From Branchiostoma floridae (Eukaryota; Chordata; Leptocardii; Amphioxiformes; Branchiostomatidae): a stretch of DNA of 56,660 nt. Positions 1 through 11,500 of the stretch are shown one piece after another. The stretch covers positions 3,230,419-3,287,078 of the forward strand of contig NC_049988.1 of NCBI RefSeq assembly GCF_000003815.2, read 5' to 3'. Positions within the stretch are counted from its first letter, which is position 1. Each line of letters opens with the position of its first letter. Both the position numbers and the translations under genes were made by a program. The notes under the pieces are model-generated. The model saw only the letters and a list, made by a program, of their open reading frames with translations. It did no database searches and had not been told where the DNA came from.

Positions 1-998
1 GGTCAAGTACTATCACTGTGCAAAATATGAGTCAAATCTATTTTGGACCTTGAGCACTATTAATATTGCTTGATTCTTACAGACATTTGCTCTTACAAGC
101 TTAGTATCCTTCTAGATCGACACCGGAAGAATTAAATGCACAAGTTGATTTAATTATTGTAATGCAACGTTAGAAAACTAATGGAGAAACTGGCTCTGAA
201 GCTAGGTGTTATGAATTCTAATCCCGACCGTTTCTGCCCCAGGTTTAAAGGAGTCCCAAACTCCAGAAGTGAGTTATAATTTCCGGCATACATCAATTTG
301 AAGTAGTAATAGATACACAATATTTCACATTATATGACTAATTATTTACTAGTCCCGCGCACATAAAAAATACTCAGTATTCTACTAAACTCCCAAAGTA
401 CCCTCTAATTGAACAATAGGAGCAGAATTAGCGCCTGTGCCTAGAACCTAATCTATTGAAAGCCTTTCTTGCAATCTTGGTGGGATTTATGTGAATCTGG
501 GTATTTTTGTAGTAGCTGCAATAGTTCATTCTGAGTTGGGTAAAATTAGCAAAACTAGAGCTTTTTTTAACCAAAAAAGTCAAAATTCTTTCCCCCTATG
601 CTCCGGAGTGGTCTAGTCTAGGCAGCTGCAAGATCAGAGGTTAGATAGAGACACTGCTGTGTTTGTAGGTTCGGACTGAGAATTCTGTGGTATGCATTTT
701 TCTCACAAATAAACATTTTACCTTCTCAGACTGCTCTATTGGGGAAATTGTAACAGCCTATACGGGGACACACCCCAGATTATTTCAGGTTGCAATTGGA
801 GGCTGCCCACCCTCAAGTCTAGCAACAGTCTCTTCAAGCAAATTATTCCGAAGCAAATTAACTGTGTGGAGGATTGAAGGATATCCCTTTAGCTACAAGA
901 CCAACTTAGTTTTTCCTTTTCAATTTACCTAATTTTGGTAAATTTGATGGAAAACCTTGTGTTAAAACATAACTCGCGAACTTTCACATATAAACCTA
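1..998. other. AT-rich non-coding stretch, no gene recognised
   Basis: There is no convincing exon on either strand. The gene to the right should continue into this region or beyond the left edge with a phase-0 exon, but I could not find an exon with a matching acceptor and donor here. The longest open frame (687-932) has no recognisable features. Confidence 0.5.
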
Positions 999-1931
999 TT
1001 AACCCTATCCAGAATGGGGGGGGGGGGGCTAAAAGTGCCCGCGCCGACTTTGACCTCCTATAGCTTCCAAACGGCTTGTGCTAGAACAACCAAAATTAGT
1101 GAGTTTTCTTAAAATATTTTTGGCAACAATTTGAAAAAAACTTGAGTAAGTTTATGATTTTTCGTGTTGCCATGGCAACGGGTTTCTGAAATGCAAATTT
1201 TACAAAAATCACTAATTTTGGTTTAAACAATGGGATTTTAAGATTTTCTTGCTAAACTAAACTTCTTTTCATATATATGTAATATCCAACACATCTTAGT
1301 TAAACATTTATAATCAAATATTCATAAATTATGCTAATGAGATGACGTAATTGGTCAAAATCCAAGATGGCCGACAATATCATGATTTAAAGTATAACAA
1401 GCTTATTTTCACTCAGATTTCATCACTACGTGGTCTTTTCTTACAGAAAACATTCATTTGAACGTTTTTAATCCATTTTCATGGGGTTTCAGCGTTATAT
1501 GTTAAAAAAAATGAATCTTGAAAAATTTAAGGTTCATAATCCAAGATGGCGGATAGCTAAACTACAGATGACGTCATTCTATGACGTCATTTTGACGTCG
1601 TTGCGTCGGCTTTTGACAACAGAAGTCTTATAACACTTAAATATTAATAATAAACCTTTATTGGTAACTTTTTGAGTGAGATAGTTAAGTATTATGGGAA
1701 TTCCCCGTTTTAGCCAAAAATATCAATTTATGACGTCATAATTACGTCATATTACGTCATAATAATATAAAAATTTCAGGAATTATAAAACTTGATGAGC
1801 ACAACCCCCCCTGCAAATTGTGTGATCGTACAGTAAGCCGTTTTGAAAATACGAAGGGGGGGTCGAATGAGCCCCCCCCCCCCCCCCCCAGGCCAGGGAA
1901 GGCCCAAAAAGCCCAGTCTGGATAGGGTTAA
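999..1931. mobile_element. Non-autonomous DNA transposon, TTAACCCTA family (copy 1)
   Basis: The element starts TTAACCCTATCCAGA and ends with the reverse complement TCTGGATAGGGTTAA, with G-run and C-run tracts just inside both ends. The interior is rich in TGACGTCA-type words and short phrases about inverted neighbours, and it has no coding potential. Related copies lie at 22034, 34233 and 41244, with half-copies near 47.8 and 56.0 kb. It sits in the region downstream of the first membrane-protein exons, probably in an intron of that gene. The terminal TTAA could be part of the target site, as in piggyBac-like MITEs, but the superfamily is not proven. Confidence 0.75.
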
Positions 1932-2352
1932 AGAATTTCATTCGGCAAAGACGGCCTAGGTTTTTAGAAAGAGAAAAGCCTTTTACATGAACGAGATATT
2001 CTACAAAACGTTCTATTACTGGAGTTTTTTTAAATTATCCAAGGCGCGCGGTATTATAACTTCTCTTAGACAGCACCAAAGAGGTCAATCTTGCTCAGAG
2101 AGCCGACTTACATTCAATTAACCCCATGGATCCAAACATAATTTTCACCAAAAACACATCACTTCCTATGCTTTCTGGCCATGCTAGTATATTATATCAT
2201 TTTGCAACAGATAAAAATAAATGATAACGTTAGATATGAAACCCTTTCGTACATTTTTTTTGTGCATTTCACTTCGTACACCGTTTAAAGCTTATGGGTG
2301 ACATTTTGACACCTAGAATTTACTTGTTTCAGCATTGTACAGAACCAAATAC

Positions 2353-3639
2353 CTGTCTATTGATGAACAGCATCACGACGAGTACCACGGTGATCAAGGT
2401 TGCCACCACCACAGCAGTAGCGCCCACGATGCAGCCACGGTAGGACCGAACGAAGTCACGAACAACACGGCGGCCATCTGTTCCACCAGGATACGTGCTT
2501 TCTGAAAAAAAAAGACGGAATTTTCTAACTTTTCTTAGAGAACAACATATAAGAATTTATTTGCAAAATCATGCTAATTGCACGTTCAGTCTCAAAGTAA
2601 GAGTAGTCATTCAGTACATAACATTGGTTTCTAATCTACTATAAGGTGCTAAGTTTACTATTGTAGGGTTTGACTTCTTCTTTGAAGGCAGTGGTTAATG
2701 AGTTCTCCCACTTTCTGCAAAAGTGGGTTTTGTGATTTGAGTAAAAATGTGGTCTTTTGCTGATCTCTCAAATGGTTAAAGCTGGGTAAAATTGAGGCAA
2801 CATTTTGATAAACACCTCTCTAAACAACACAATTATAGATTCGAAAGTGCAGTGGTTTTCGTGGAGCACATATTTTTGTGGAACACAGGTTACTTTTTTT
2901 AAGGTCAAGTTGTCTCCAATGTGAAATATGTCAGTCAAGCAGGCGAGGTGAATATGGCCACATATGACAGGTACAATTATGCCTCAGACATATTCTACAG
3001 GCCGCCGCCCCTACCTACAAGATTACGGGCACTTTCGGGGTTTTCGGACGGGGCTTCAGATACTCCCAGTGCCCGCCCAGCTACTTTGAGGCCCGCGTTG
3101 ATTTAAATCAAGAATCAGCCCAAGCCATATTCTAATCGTTAACACAACTAATAAAAAAATTATGTGTATAGTTTCAACCTTAACTGCATATATGCAATTA
3201 CATGTGTCACAAACCAGATAATGAAGACACCATTAGTTGCGATTCAGCTTGCAAAACTCTTAAACGGTATTCAAAAGGTGAAAACAAACTACAAAATTAG
3301 TGATGTACCTTCAGTACTAGTGCAGGCTGTGTCAGGTGGATTGACATAACGCCTGTTGCTACTGTCATCAGCCCCCTCAGTGGGTGACTCTCTCCGTAGC
3401 TTTGCACGCTGCAGTCGGGCGTCTCGAAATGCTGACGAGAAATTCACTGGCTCAGCTTCTTCATACGTGTCTGAAGATGTTTCTAGCCCTCCTCCCGTCT
3501 TAACAGGAGCGTCGTTGTCATGTCGGCCACGCCGCACACCACTCTGATGGACAGAAGGTGATTTTGACGGCGGCCCGCTGGTTTGATTTTTGCCGGGCCC
3601 CGAGACAGGGAACCGGACCGGCTGCGCTTGTTCGTACAT
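2353..3639 (-). CDS. Partial single-pass membrane protein (5' two exons), paralogue of the 5518-18648 gene
   Basis: Exon 3309-3639 starts at ATG (complement of 3637-3639), encodes 110 residues and ends with a GAAG|GTACAT donor in phase 1. Exon 2353-2501 follows a TTTTTTCAG acceptor and encodes 49 further codons up to a CAG|GTATTT donor in phase 0. The first exon is Pro/Ser/Arg-rich, lacks a signal peptide and holds two similar motifs, YEQAQPVRF and YEEAEPVNF. The second exon carries a basic stretch followed by one hydrophobic helix (GCIVGATAVV...VVMLFIN), implying a type II or signal-anchor protein. The TM exon has the same phases and layout as exon 14497-14678 of the next gene, so the two are probably tandem paralogues. 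Later exons are missing and should lie to the left. An upstream in-frame ATG at 3765 exists, but the inner ATG begins the motif-bearing part and is preferred. Function unknown. Confidence 0.65.
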
Positions 3640-4384
3640 TTTTACTGTCTGACAGACAACGTTGGAGCAGCTCGAAGCTCTTAGAGATCTGCATGAATAT
3701 AACAAAACGATATCGCGATTAGTCTGAAGATGTGATGTTGTCTTTGCCCATATATGGAAAGACAAGCGGGCTGTGACGCAGTGTTTTTCAGCAACTGCCA
3801 GACAAATTTTAAGACGTCAAACTACGCAAGGAGGCAGACACATCCAAGTTAACCTTTCAAAAAGTACGTGAGAGCCTGAAAAGTTTAGTTGCTGAATACA
3901 CGTCTTTCTTTGTATATTCAAGAAGCTTGCTGCAACCTGTACACGCTTTTGTTACCATAGCAAACACGCCCACATACGCACGTTGCTATTGGTCAACACG
4001 GCCACCAATATGCATATTTCCTTTGTTATTGGATAAAACTCCAATAGACACATCTTCGCTTTTGGTTTACAAGTCCCATTTGAAGACATATCCTTTTAGC
4101 AACTGGTTGAATTTCGACTTAAGTTTTATTTTATTGTTCTGTGGATATGACTTGGATAATGGCACTTGGCAGAAGGAGTTAAATATTAAAATGCTGTGTT
4201 AAACTGTGATTTGATGGTGTTCAGTACTATGGACAGGCGTTTGCCTGTATGAGGATGGTGTTCAGCACTTGTAATAATATAAATGTCATTAGCAGTCTAA
4301 TATCATAAAAATTTAAATGTTAGATACAGCCCACTGTCTTTTCAATAAAGGTCTACAACATAACATTTAAATTTTAAATTTCTC

Positions 4385-4470
4385 TTCCAGCAGCTTGAAT
4401 TATAAAGATATCTTTATCTGATTGTTTAATATTAAAATGCCTGCTGCTAATTTCTGTTCTATATGTACAA
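4385..4470 (-). pseudogene. Decayed duplicate of the C-terminal end of the LRR exon
   Basis: The minus strand reads QKLAAGILILNNQIKISL, matching the last residues of the LRR exon at 5518-6269 (QELSSGIYISNKQVKISLQIKLLEE). It then meets a stop, while the nucleotide match continues to CTGGAAGAG. About 85 bp are alignable. It lies 1.0 kb beyond the real stop codon, separated from it by a minisatellite. It is best read as a relic of a local duplication of the gene's 3' end. Confidence 0.6.
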
Positions 4471-4559
4471 ATTGTAAGGAACAATACTGATTCAAGAAAA
4501 TATTGATTTGAAAGCCATTCATTAAAACGGTGTGAATGAAAAAAAATGTTTTTACCTGC

Positions 4560-5240
4560 CTGAGGATGACTTTCAGCACTAGGGACAGGTATCTAACCTG
4601 TGTGTGGATGGGCGTACTGTTCATCACCAGGGACAGGTGTGTTTACCTAAGTGTGGTTGGTGTTCAGCACCAAGGACAGATGTGTTTCCCTGTGTATAGA
4701 TGATGTTCAGTACCAGGAACAGGTGTGTTAACTTGTATGTGGAAGATGTTCAGCACCGGGGACAGGAGTGTTAACCTGTGTGTGAATGGTGTTCAGCACC
4801 ATAGGCAGATGTGTTCACCTGTATGTGGATGGTGTTCAGCACCAGGGACAGGGGTGTTAACCTGTGTGTGAATGGTGTTCAGCACCAGGGACAGGAGTGT
4901 TAACCTGTGTGTGAATTGTGTTCAGCACCAGGGACGGATGTGTTTACAAGTGTGGGTGTTAAGCACCAGGGACAGGCTTGTTTACCTGTTTATGGATGGT
5001 GTTTATCACCAGGGACAGATGTGTTCACCTGCATGTAGATCGTGTTCAGCTCCAATTACGAGTGTTCTTAAATGTGTATGGAAGGTGTTCAGTACCAAGG
5101 ACAGGTCTCTTTACCTTTATGTGGATGGCGTTCAATGAGAAGGACAGACATGTTTAACTGTACGTAGATTGTGTTTAACAAAAAGGACTGATGTGTTTAT
5201 ATAGGTGCACATGGTATCCAACAATAACCACAGGAGCGTT
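4560..5240. repeat. Minisatellite, about 43-bp unit, roughly 15 degenerate copies
   Basis: The phrase GGTGTTCAGCACCAGGGACAG followed by a TGTGTTxACCTGTGTGTG segment recurs throughout. Copies are most alike in the centre (4740-4920) and decay toward both sides, as expected for an array that expands internally. It separates the decayed C-terminal duplicate (4385-4470) from the last exon of the six-exon gene. Open frames running through it (for example 4872-5138) are products of the repeat. Confidence 0.85.
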
Positions 5241-5517
5241 TACATGTGTGTTATTAAGGGTTAGCACCAAGGAGAGTTTTGGTCTCCTGTGCTGGATTGT
5301 CTTGTATGTCAGTCATCCTCAGTGACAATGTAGTTGTCATAAATTCTTTATTCTTTGTTGCATGTACCAACATGCCCATAATGATAACAGAACAAATAAG
5401 TACAACATAAAAATATTGACACAAAATTATTGCTCTCTATATACAGCTGCGTCAGATGTTATCATCTGATGAAATGCTCTTTTTCACATCATTGTAGGTC
5501 GGCACTCTTACATTTGA

Positions 5518-8500
5518 TTACTCTTCCAATAGCTTGATTTGTAAAGATATCTTCACCTGTTTGTTTGATATGTAAATCCCTGACGATAGTTCTTGTTTTA
5601 GTCGCAATGTGATGGCCAGGGGACCAACTCTACTTTCAGTGGAAGCATCATACAGCAAAACGTTCCGAATGCTTCGCACTTGGCCTTCAAGCGTGTAGGC
5701 AGCGTGATGTACCTGTAGCGCTGCCTCGTGGAAGGAGGCCACCCTACACGTGATGGGCCACAAGCGGACAGTTTGCAGTCGTGTCATGTTGACAAACGCC
5801 TTTGCCAGATGGGAAAGACTCAGCGCCAGCTCATTTCTCGCCAAGTAGAGATTCTGTAGCTTCTGCAAGTGAACCAGTCTTTTGGCCAGGGCTCTTCCTC
5901 CCACGTTTGTGATCGAGTTTTCTATGGCATTTAAAGTTTTGAGTTCTTTCAGGTGAGGAAATGTCTCTGATATCGCCTCCACTCCGTCATCTCCAATATT
6001 GTTATTAGCAAGGGTCAAACTTTTCAGTTCATGCATCAGGTGGAGGTGTCCAGCCACTGACGCTGCTGCATTTGCAGTAAGTCCGCAGCGTGACAGTATA
6101 ATCGCATGCATTCCTCTCAGGTATGGGAAAAGGTTGATCAGAGCCTCAACATCTTTGTCAGAAAGAGCACGTCCAGATAAAGATAGAACTGGCATATGTC
6201 CGTTATTTTGAAGGGGCTTTGTTACGTTTGGCAGTCCCTCCAATGCGTCCAGCATAGACGAGAAGACCTCTGAGTATGTGGAGAAGTGGGAGAAGGGGCT
6301 GCACGAGCAACCTCCATGGAGGAGCTCCACAGAGCTGACCTCCATGGAGGTTGCTCGTGCAGCCCTCCAGCTCCACCGAGCGAGCTCTATGCGCTATGAA
6401 TACAAACACTTGGTTCTCGTCACCTTCATGGAATTTTTAGTATTACATGGAGGAGCTTCTCTCGTAGAGGACAAACAACCGGACTGAACTAGCAGCTGTA
6501 CGCAAAACATGGTACACGGGCTATGAATGTAAACATTTGGTTCACGTCACCCAAAACAAATTGGTCTTAGCGCTCTATACGGTAACAGAGGGCTGTTTGA
6601 GAGGCGCTCTACGGGTTATGAATGTGTACACTTGGTTCACGTCACCATCAACAAATCCGTGTTTAGGGCTCCATACAGAGATACTGTAAACAACAAACAC
6701 ACGAAGCCGATAGCTGTTTGAGCAGCTCCACGGGCTAGATGAATGTAAACACTTGGTTCACGTCACCATCAACAAATCGGTGTTTAGGGCTCCATACAGA
6801 GATATTGTAAACAAGAAACACACAGAGCCGATAGCTGTTTGAGCAGCTCCACGGGCTAGATGAATGTAAACACTTGGTTCACGTCACCATTAACAAATCG
6901 GTGTTTAGGGCTCCATACAGAGATATTGTAAACAACAAACACACAGAGCCGATAGCTGTTTGAACAGCTCCACGGGCTATATGAATGTAAACACTAGGTT
7001 CACGTCACCATCAACAAATCGGTGTTTAGCGCTCTATACAGAGATATTGTAAACAACAAACACACAGAGCCAATAGCTGTTTGAGCAGCTCCACGGGCTA
7101 TATGAATGTTAACACTTGGTTCACGTCACCATCAACAAATCGGTGTTTAGGGCTCCATACAGAGATATTGTAAACAACAAACACACGGAGCCGATAGCTG
7201 TTTGAGCAGCTCCACGGGCTATATGAATGTAAACACTTGGTTCACGTCACCATCAACAAATCCGTGTTTAGCGCTCTATACAGAGATATTGTAAACAACA
7301 AACACACAGAGCCAATAGCTGTTTGAGCAGCTCCACGGGCTATATGAATGTAAACACTTGGTTCACGTCACCATTAACAAAGCGGTGTTTAGGGCTCCAT
7401 ACAGAGATACTGTAAACAACAAACACACGGAGCCGATAGCTGTTTGAGCAGCTCCACGGGCTAGATGAATGTAAACACTTGGTTCACGTCACCATCAACA
7501 AATCGGTGTTTAGGGCTCCATACAGAGATATTTTAAACAACAAACACACAGAGCCGATAGCTGACCAAGCAGCTCCATGGGCTATGAATGAACACTTGTT
7601 TCACGTCACCCAAAACAAATCGGTCAGAGGTCTGTCCAAGCAGCCCACTACGGGCTTTGAATGTAAACATTTGGTTCACGTCACCCAAAACAAATCGGTC
7701 AGAGGTCTGTCCAAGCAGCGCTGCACGGGATTTTTTTTATTCTTCAAGTCGATGTTGGGTCGCGGAATTATTAATGGGTTGGCAAAAGTAGTAGAAATTT
7801 ATCGGCTCGCCCCCCCCCCCCCCCTCATTTAAGAATAGATACTTGTTTGTTTGCCATTGCCAAGAATGCGAAAACTTCGCACCTTCATGCTAATCGTCCA
7901 GAATGGTTGATTTAGCGGTGTTTGGGAAAATCTGTTGGCCTACTAGAAAAAAAGGGTGTTATGAAACAAATAATTAGACCTATTGCGGAGATCTGCAATA
8001 CCAGGGGTGCCTGTTTTTAGAAGAATTTAACTGCCTGCCAAGAGAGAGTAGCCTGTCCACCCATCCGTGCTGGATACGGGCAATGAGGTAAAACGTCCTT
8101 GGTAAGAGGTTTGCAACAGGTCTAAATATTTGTTTTATGAAACCACATGTTGTTGTTTTGTCATAATGGGCAGCAGAGCGCACGCCCCCGCCCCCCCAAA
8201 CACACACGCACATAAATGCACACAAACACTTGTAATAATTGTTCATTTCTTTGTGTGGTTGGATACAAAAATTGAAAGAACAATCGTGATGGTGATAAAT
8301 TTAGAAATCAAAACAACCCGTTTATTGAGTGAAGCAAGCGGTGCATTGTTAATATGTCAGCTCTTGCAAAGAAAGCTGAAAGTTCGCACCTCCGTGCTAA
8401 TCCGAAATCGTCCCAAAGCGCGCCCTTTCCACGCCAGAACACTGACGCCAGCAGCTGGCTGACTGTCCTATGACGTACTCTTCAAGCAGAGGCTTGTGGG

Positions 8501-11500
8501 AAAAATCGTGACCATTTCCTTTCATATCAATTTTTTTTGAAGGCCGGTCGAAATAACATTATGAAAGGAAAAAGTCACGACCAACCTCTGCTTGGAGAGA
8601 AGGTCATATACATGTAGCCCGGTATAGTGATAAAGTCAAAGTACAATTTGCACAAACTATCTAATTTTAAAGGTTTTAATACTAGTATCCAACCATTGGT
8701 GTTTACGAGCAAGGAGGTGAGCAAACTTCCTTGGTACGAGGTTTGCAACGACGGGCATTATGTTGGAGTTTACTTCTTGCATAGTGTTATATACCAGGGA
8801 TCTTTCAGATGAACACCCCATCCAAGCGTGTATTTGCCTGTTTCGGTCATTCCACTTAGATGTATCTGCGGGGGTTTTATACAGATATCTTTACCTTGCA
8901 GATGTCCATGTTACGATAATATCTTTGCTTTATCTATTTTCCTAATCTATTTTTCTCCGCAGTCTCTTCATTTTCAGTATACGTAGAAATAAAAGTGAAA
9001 AACAACAATTACGTGTTGTTTGTGCGTGTTCGTCACGTTGGCTCCCCCCTTTGACAGAATGGAGTTATCCAGTAAAAGTTACTCGGGTAGTCTACACTTT
9101 GTTTGGCATACCGTTTGTGAGCGTTATCTCGTTTTCATTCATACAGTTGGAAATCGGTGCAAACCTAACTGGCTGATGTACTTAGACGATAAAATAGACG
9201 ATAAAAACGACTAAAAAAACAGCCGGAGCCTAACCTCTGCTTGGAGAGTACCTCTTGCACTAGTACCTGAAAGTTAATACTCTAATGTTAACATGCTTGA
9301 AATGAAACGTAGCTAAAATTACTGATAAAGAGAAAAGGTTATTGTCAGATGACTTTGAAACCACTATATTCATATACTAAAAATTGAGCATGATAGCTTC
9401 GACTGAGACATCAGTAGGTATGTGATGTATTTTTGATCAGTTGTACTTTTATAATTTTCTGTGAAATATGATTTCTTGAAGGTGAGCGCGCCATGCCTGT
9501 GGTTACAGCGGTGTATTCAGGAAATATTTGCGGAATTCATACAAGCTCTAATGATCGTATGGATTCCGTAAAACTCATGAATTAAGTCAGATTCGTGAGT
9601 TACTTTAATCTCCAAGCAAGGAAGTTGCTCCAAGCAGATCCTAAAATGGCATAAGATTAATAAGTACGAAACTCATAGCCTCTACCAGGCTTCGTGATTT
9701 GATGGTCTAATTGTCGAAATTGGACAAATACAGTCACCGTACGCTAGGGGAGTCAGCCGGCCGAGAAGGTCCATTTTGTGGTTTGGAGAATGTCCCTAAT
9801 CGGCCGGCTGACTCCCCTAGCGTAGTATTTACTCTATTTGACCAATTTCTACAATTAGACCACCAAACCACGAAGCCTGGTAGAGGCTACGAAACTCAGG
9901 CCAAGAAGCGCAAAAGGTGCCCTTTGCCTGAATTGTAAGGAGCTTACAAACTTCGATGTTAAAATCTTTGAGATCAATCTTGAATCAATACTAGTACTAG
10001 TAGTCAAACTCAAAGATAGTTTTTGCAAACTATACTTTGACAGTATTACTCTACCGGACTACAGGACCCACTCTCCAAGCAGGCATGTACAGCTTGGTAG
10101 AGTCTTCGATATTGTAACCTTCTCATATGCCGGTAAGACCAGCGGGGAAAAGTCAGACCTTCAAGAAAAAAGTCACACTTTACTCTACCAACGTCTGCTT
10201 GAAAAGTTACTGGCCAGTCAGCCAGCTGCTTCCGGCGAGTGTTCTGGCGTGGTAAGGGCGCGCTTTGGGGCGATGTCGGATTAGCAAGGAGGTGCGAACT
10301 TTCAGCTTTCCTTGCGAGAGGGACAAACATTTCACCGCTCGCTTCATTCAATAAATGGGTTGTTTTGAGTTCTTCTTGGACAACAAGAACTTTCTTTGAG
10401 ATTAAGATCACGGAATTCATACGATCTCTAGTAATAGTAAATATATCTTGTGCATTTCGCAACTCATTTGAGTTCAAATCCGTGTTTTTTTATAATGAAT
10501 CGTATGAAATACATATATATATAAATTCATACATATTCCATAAAACTCTTATGAAAGCCGTTATATTCTTATAAAAACAGGCACCCTGGTTTGGAAATCT
10601 CCTCATAACAGGTCGCAATATATCGTTTATGAAACCAAATGTTTCTTTTGTTTTGGTAGTGGACCAACAGATTTCCACAAACTTGTTACAAGGCTGAAGT
10701 AAACCAATAACAGCTATTAGCACGAAGGTGCGAAGCTTCCGCATTCTTTACAATGACAAACAAACAAGTCACATCTATTTTCAAAGAAGAGGTTGGGTCC
10801 CCATGTGAAGGGAGCGAGCCGGTAAATTCCGACTACTTTTCCCAACTCACTATTCTGTAACCCAAAATCCGCATGAAGAAAAAATATTCAGTTTCTTGGT
10901 TCAATTAAAGGTATATGAGATAAGGAGTTTTGTTTTGTCCGCATGGTTTATATTCATAGTGCGTAGAGGTGCTGGCTCAGATCTCCGATCTGTGTATGTT
11001 TGTTGTACAGACCGGTTTGTTTTGGGTGACGTGAACCAAATGTTTACATTCATAGCCCGTGGAGTGCTGCTTGGACAGACCTCTGACCGATTTGTTTTGG
11101 GTGACGTGAACCAAATGTTTTAATACATTCATAGCCCGTAGAGCGCTGCTTGGACAGACCTCTAACCGATTTGTTTTGGGTGACGTGAACCAAATGTTTA
11201 CATTCAAAGCCCGTAAACGGTTGCTTGGATGCTTGGACAGACCTCTGACGGATTTGTTTTGGGTGACGTGAACCGAATGTTTACAATCAAAGCCCGTAGA
11301 GCGCTGCTTGGACAGACCTCTGACCGATTTGTTTTGGGTGAGGTGAACCAAATGTTTACATTCATAGCCCATGGAGCTGCTTGGTCAGCTATCGGCTCTG
11401 TGTGTTTGTTGTTTACAATATCTCTGTATGGAGCCCTAAACACCGATTTGTTGATGGTGACGTGAACCAAGTGTTTACATTCATATAGCCCGTGGAGCTG

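Noticed and set aside
7479-7832. Open frame with HVTQNKSVRGLSKQ repeats (and the mirror frames at 10977-11470)
   Set aside because: It is a translation of the fold-back element's tandem repeats, appears inverted in the other arm, and has no start context or conservation beyond the DNA repeat.
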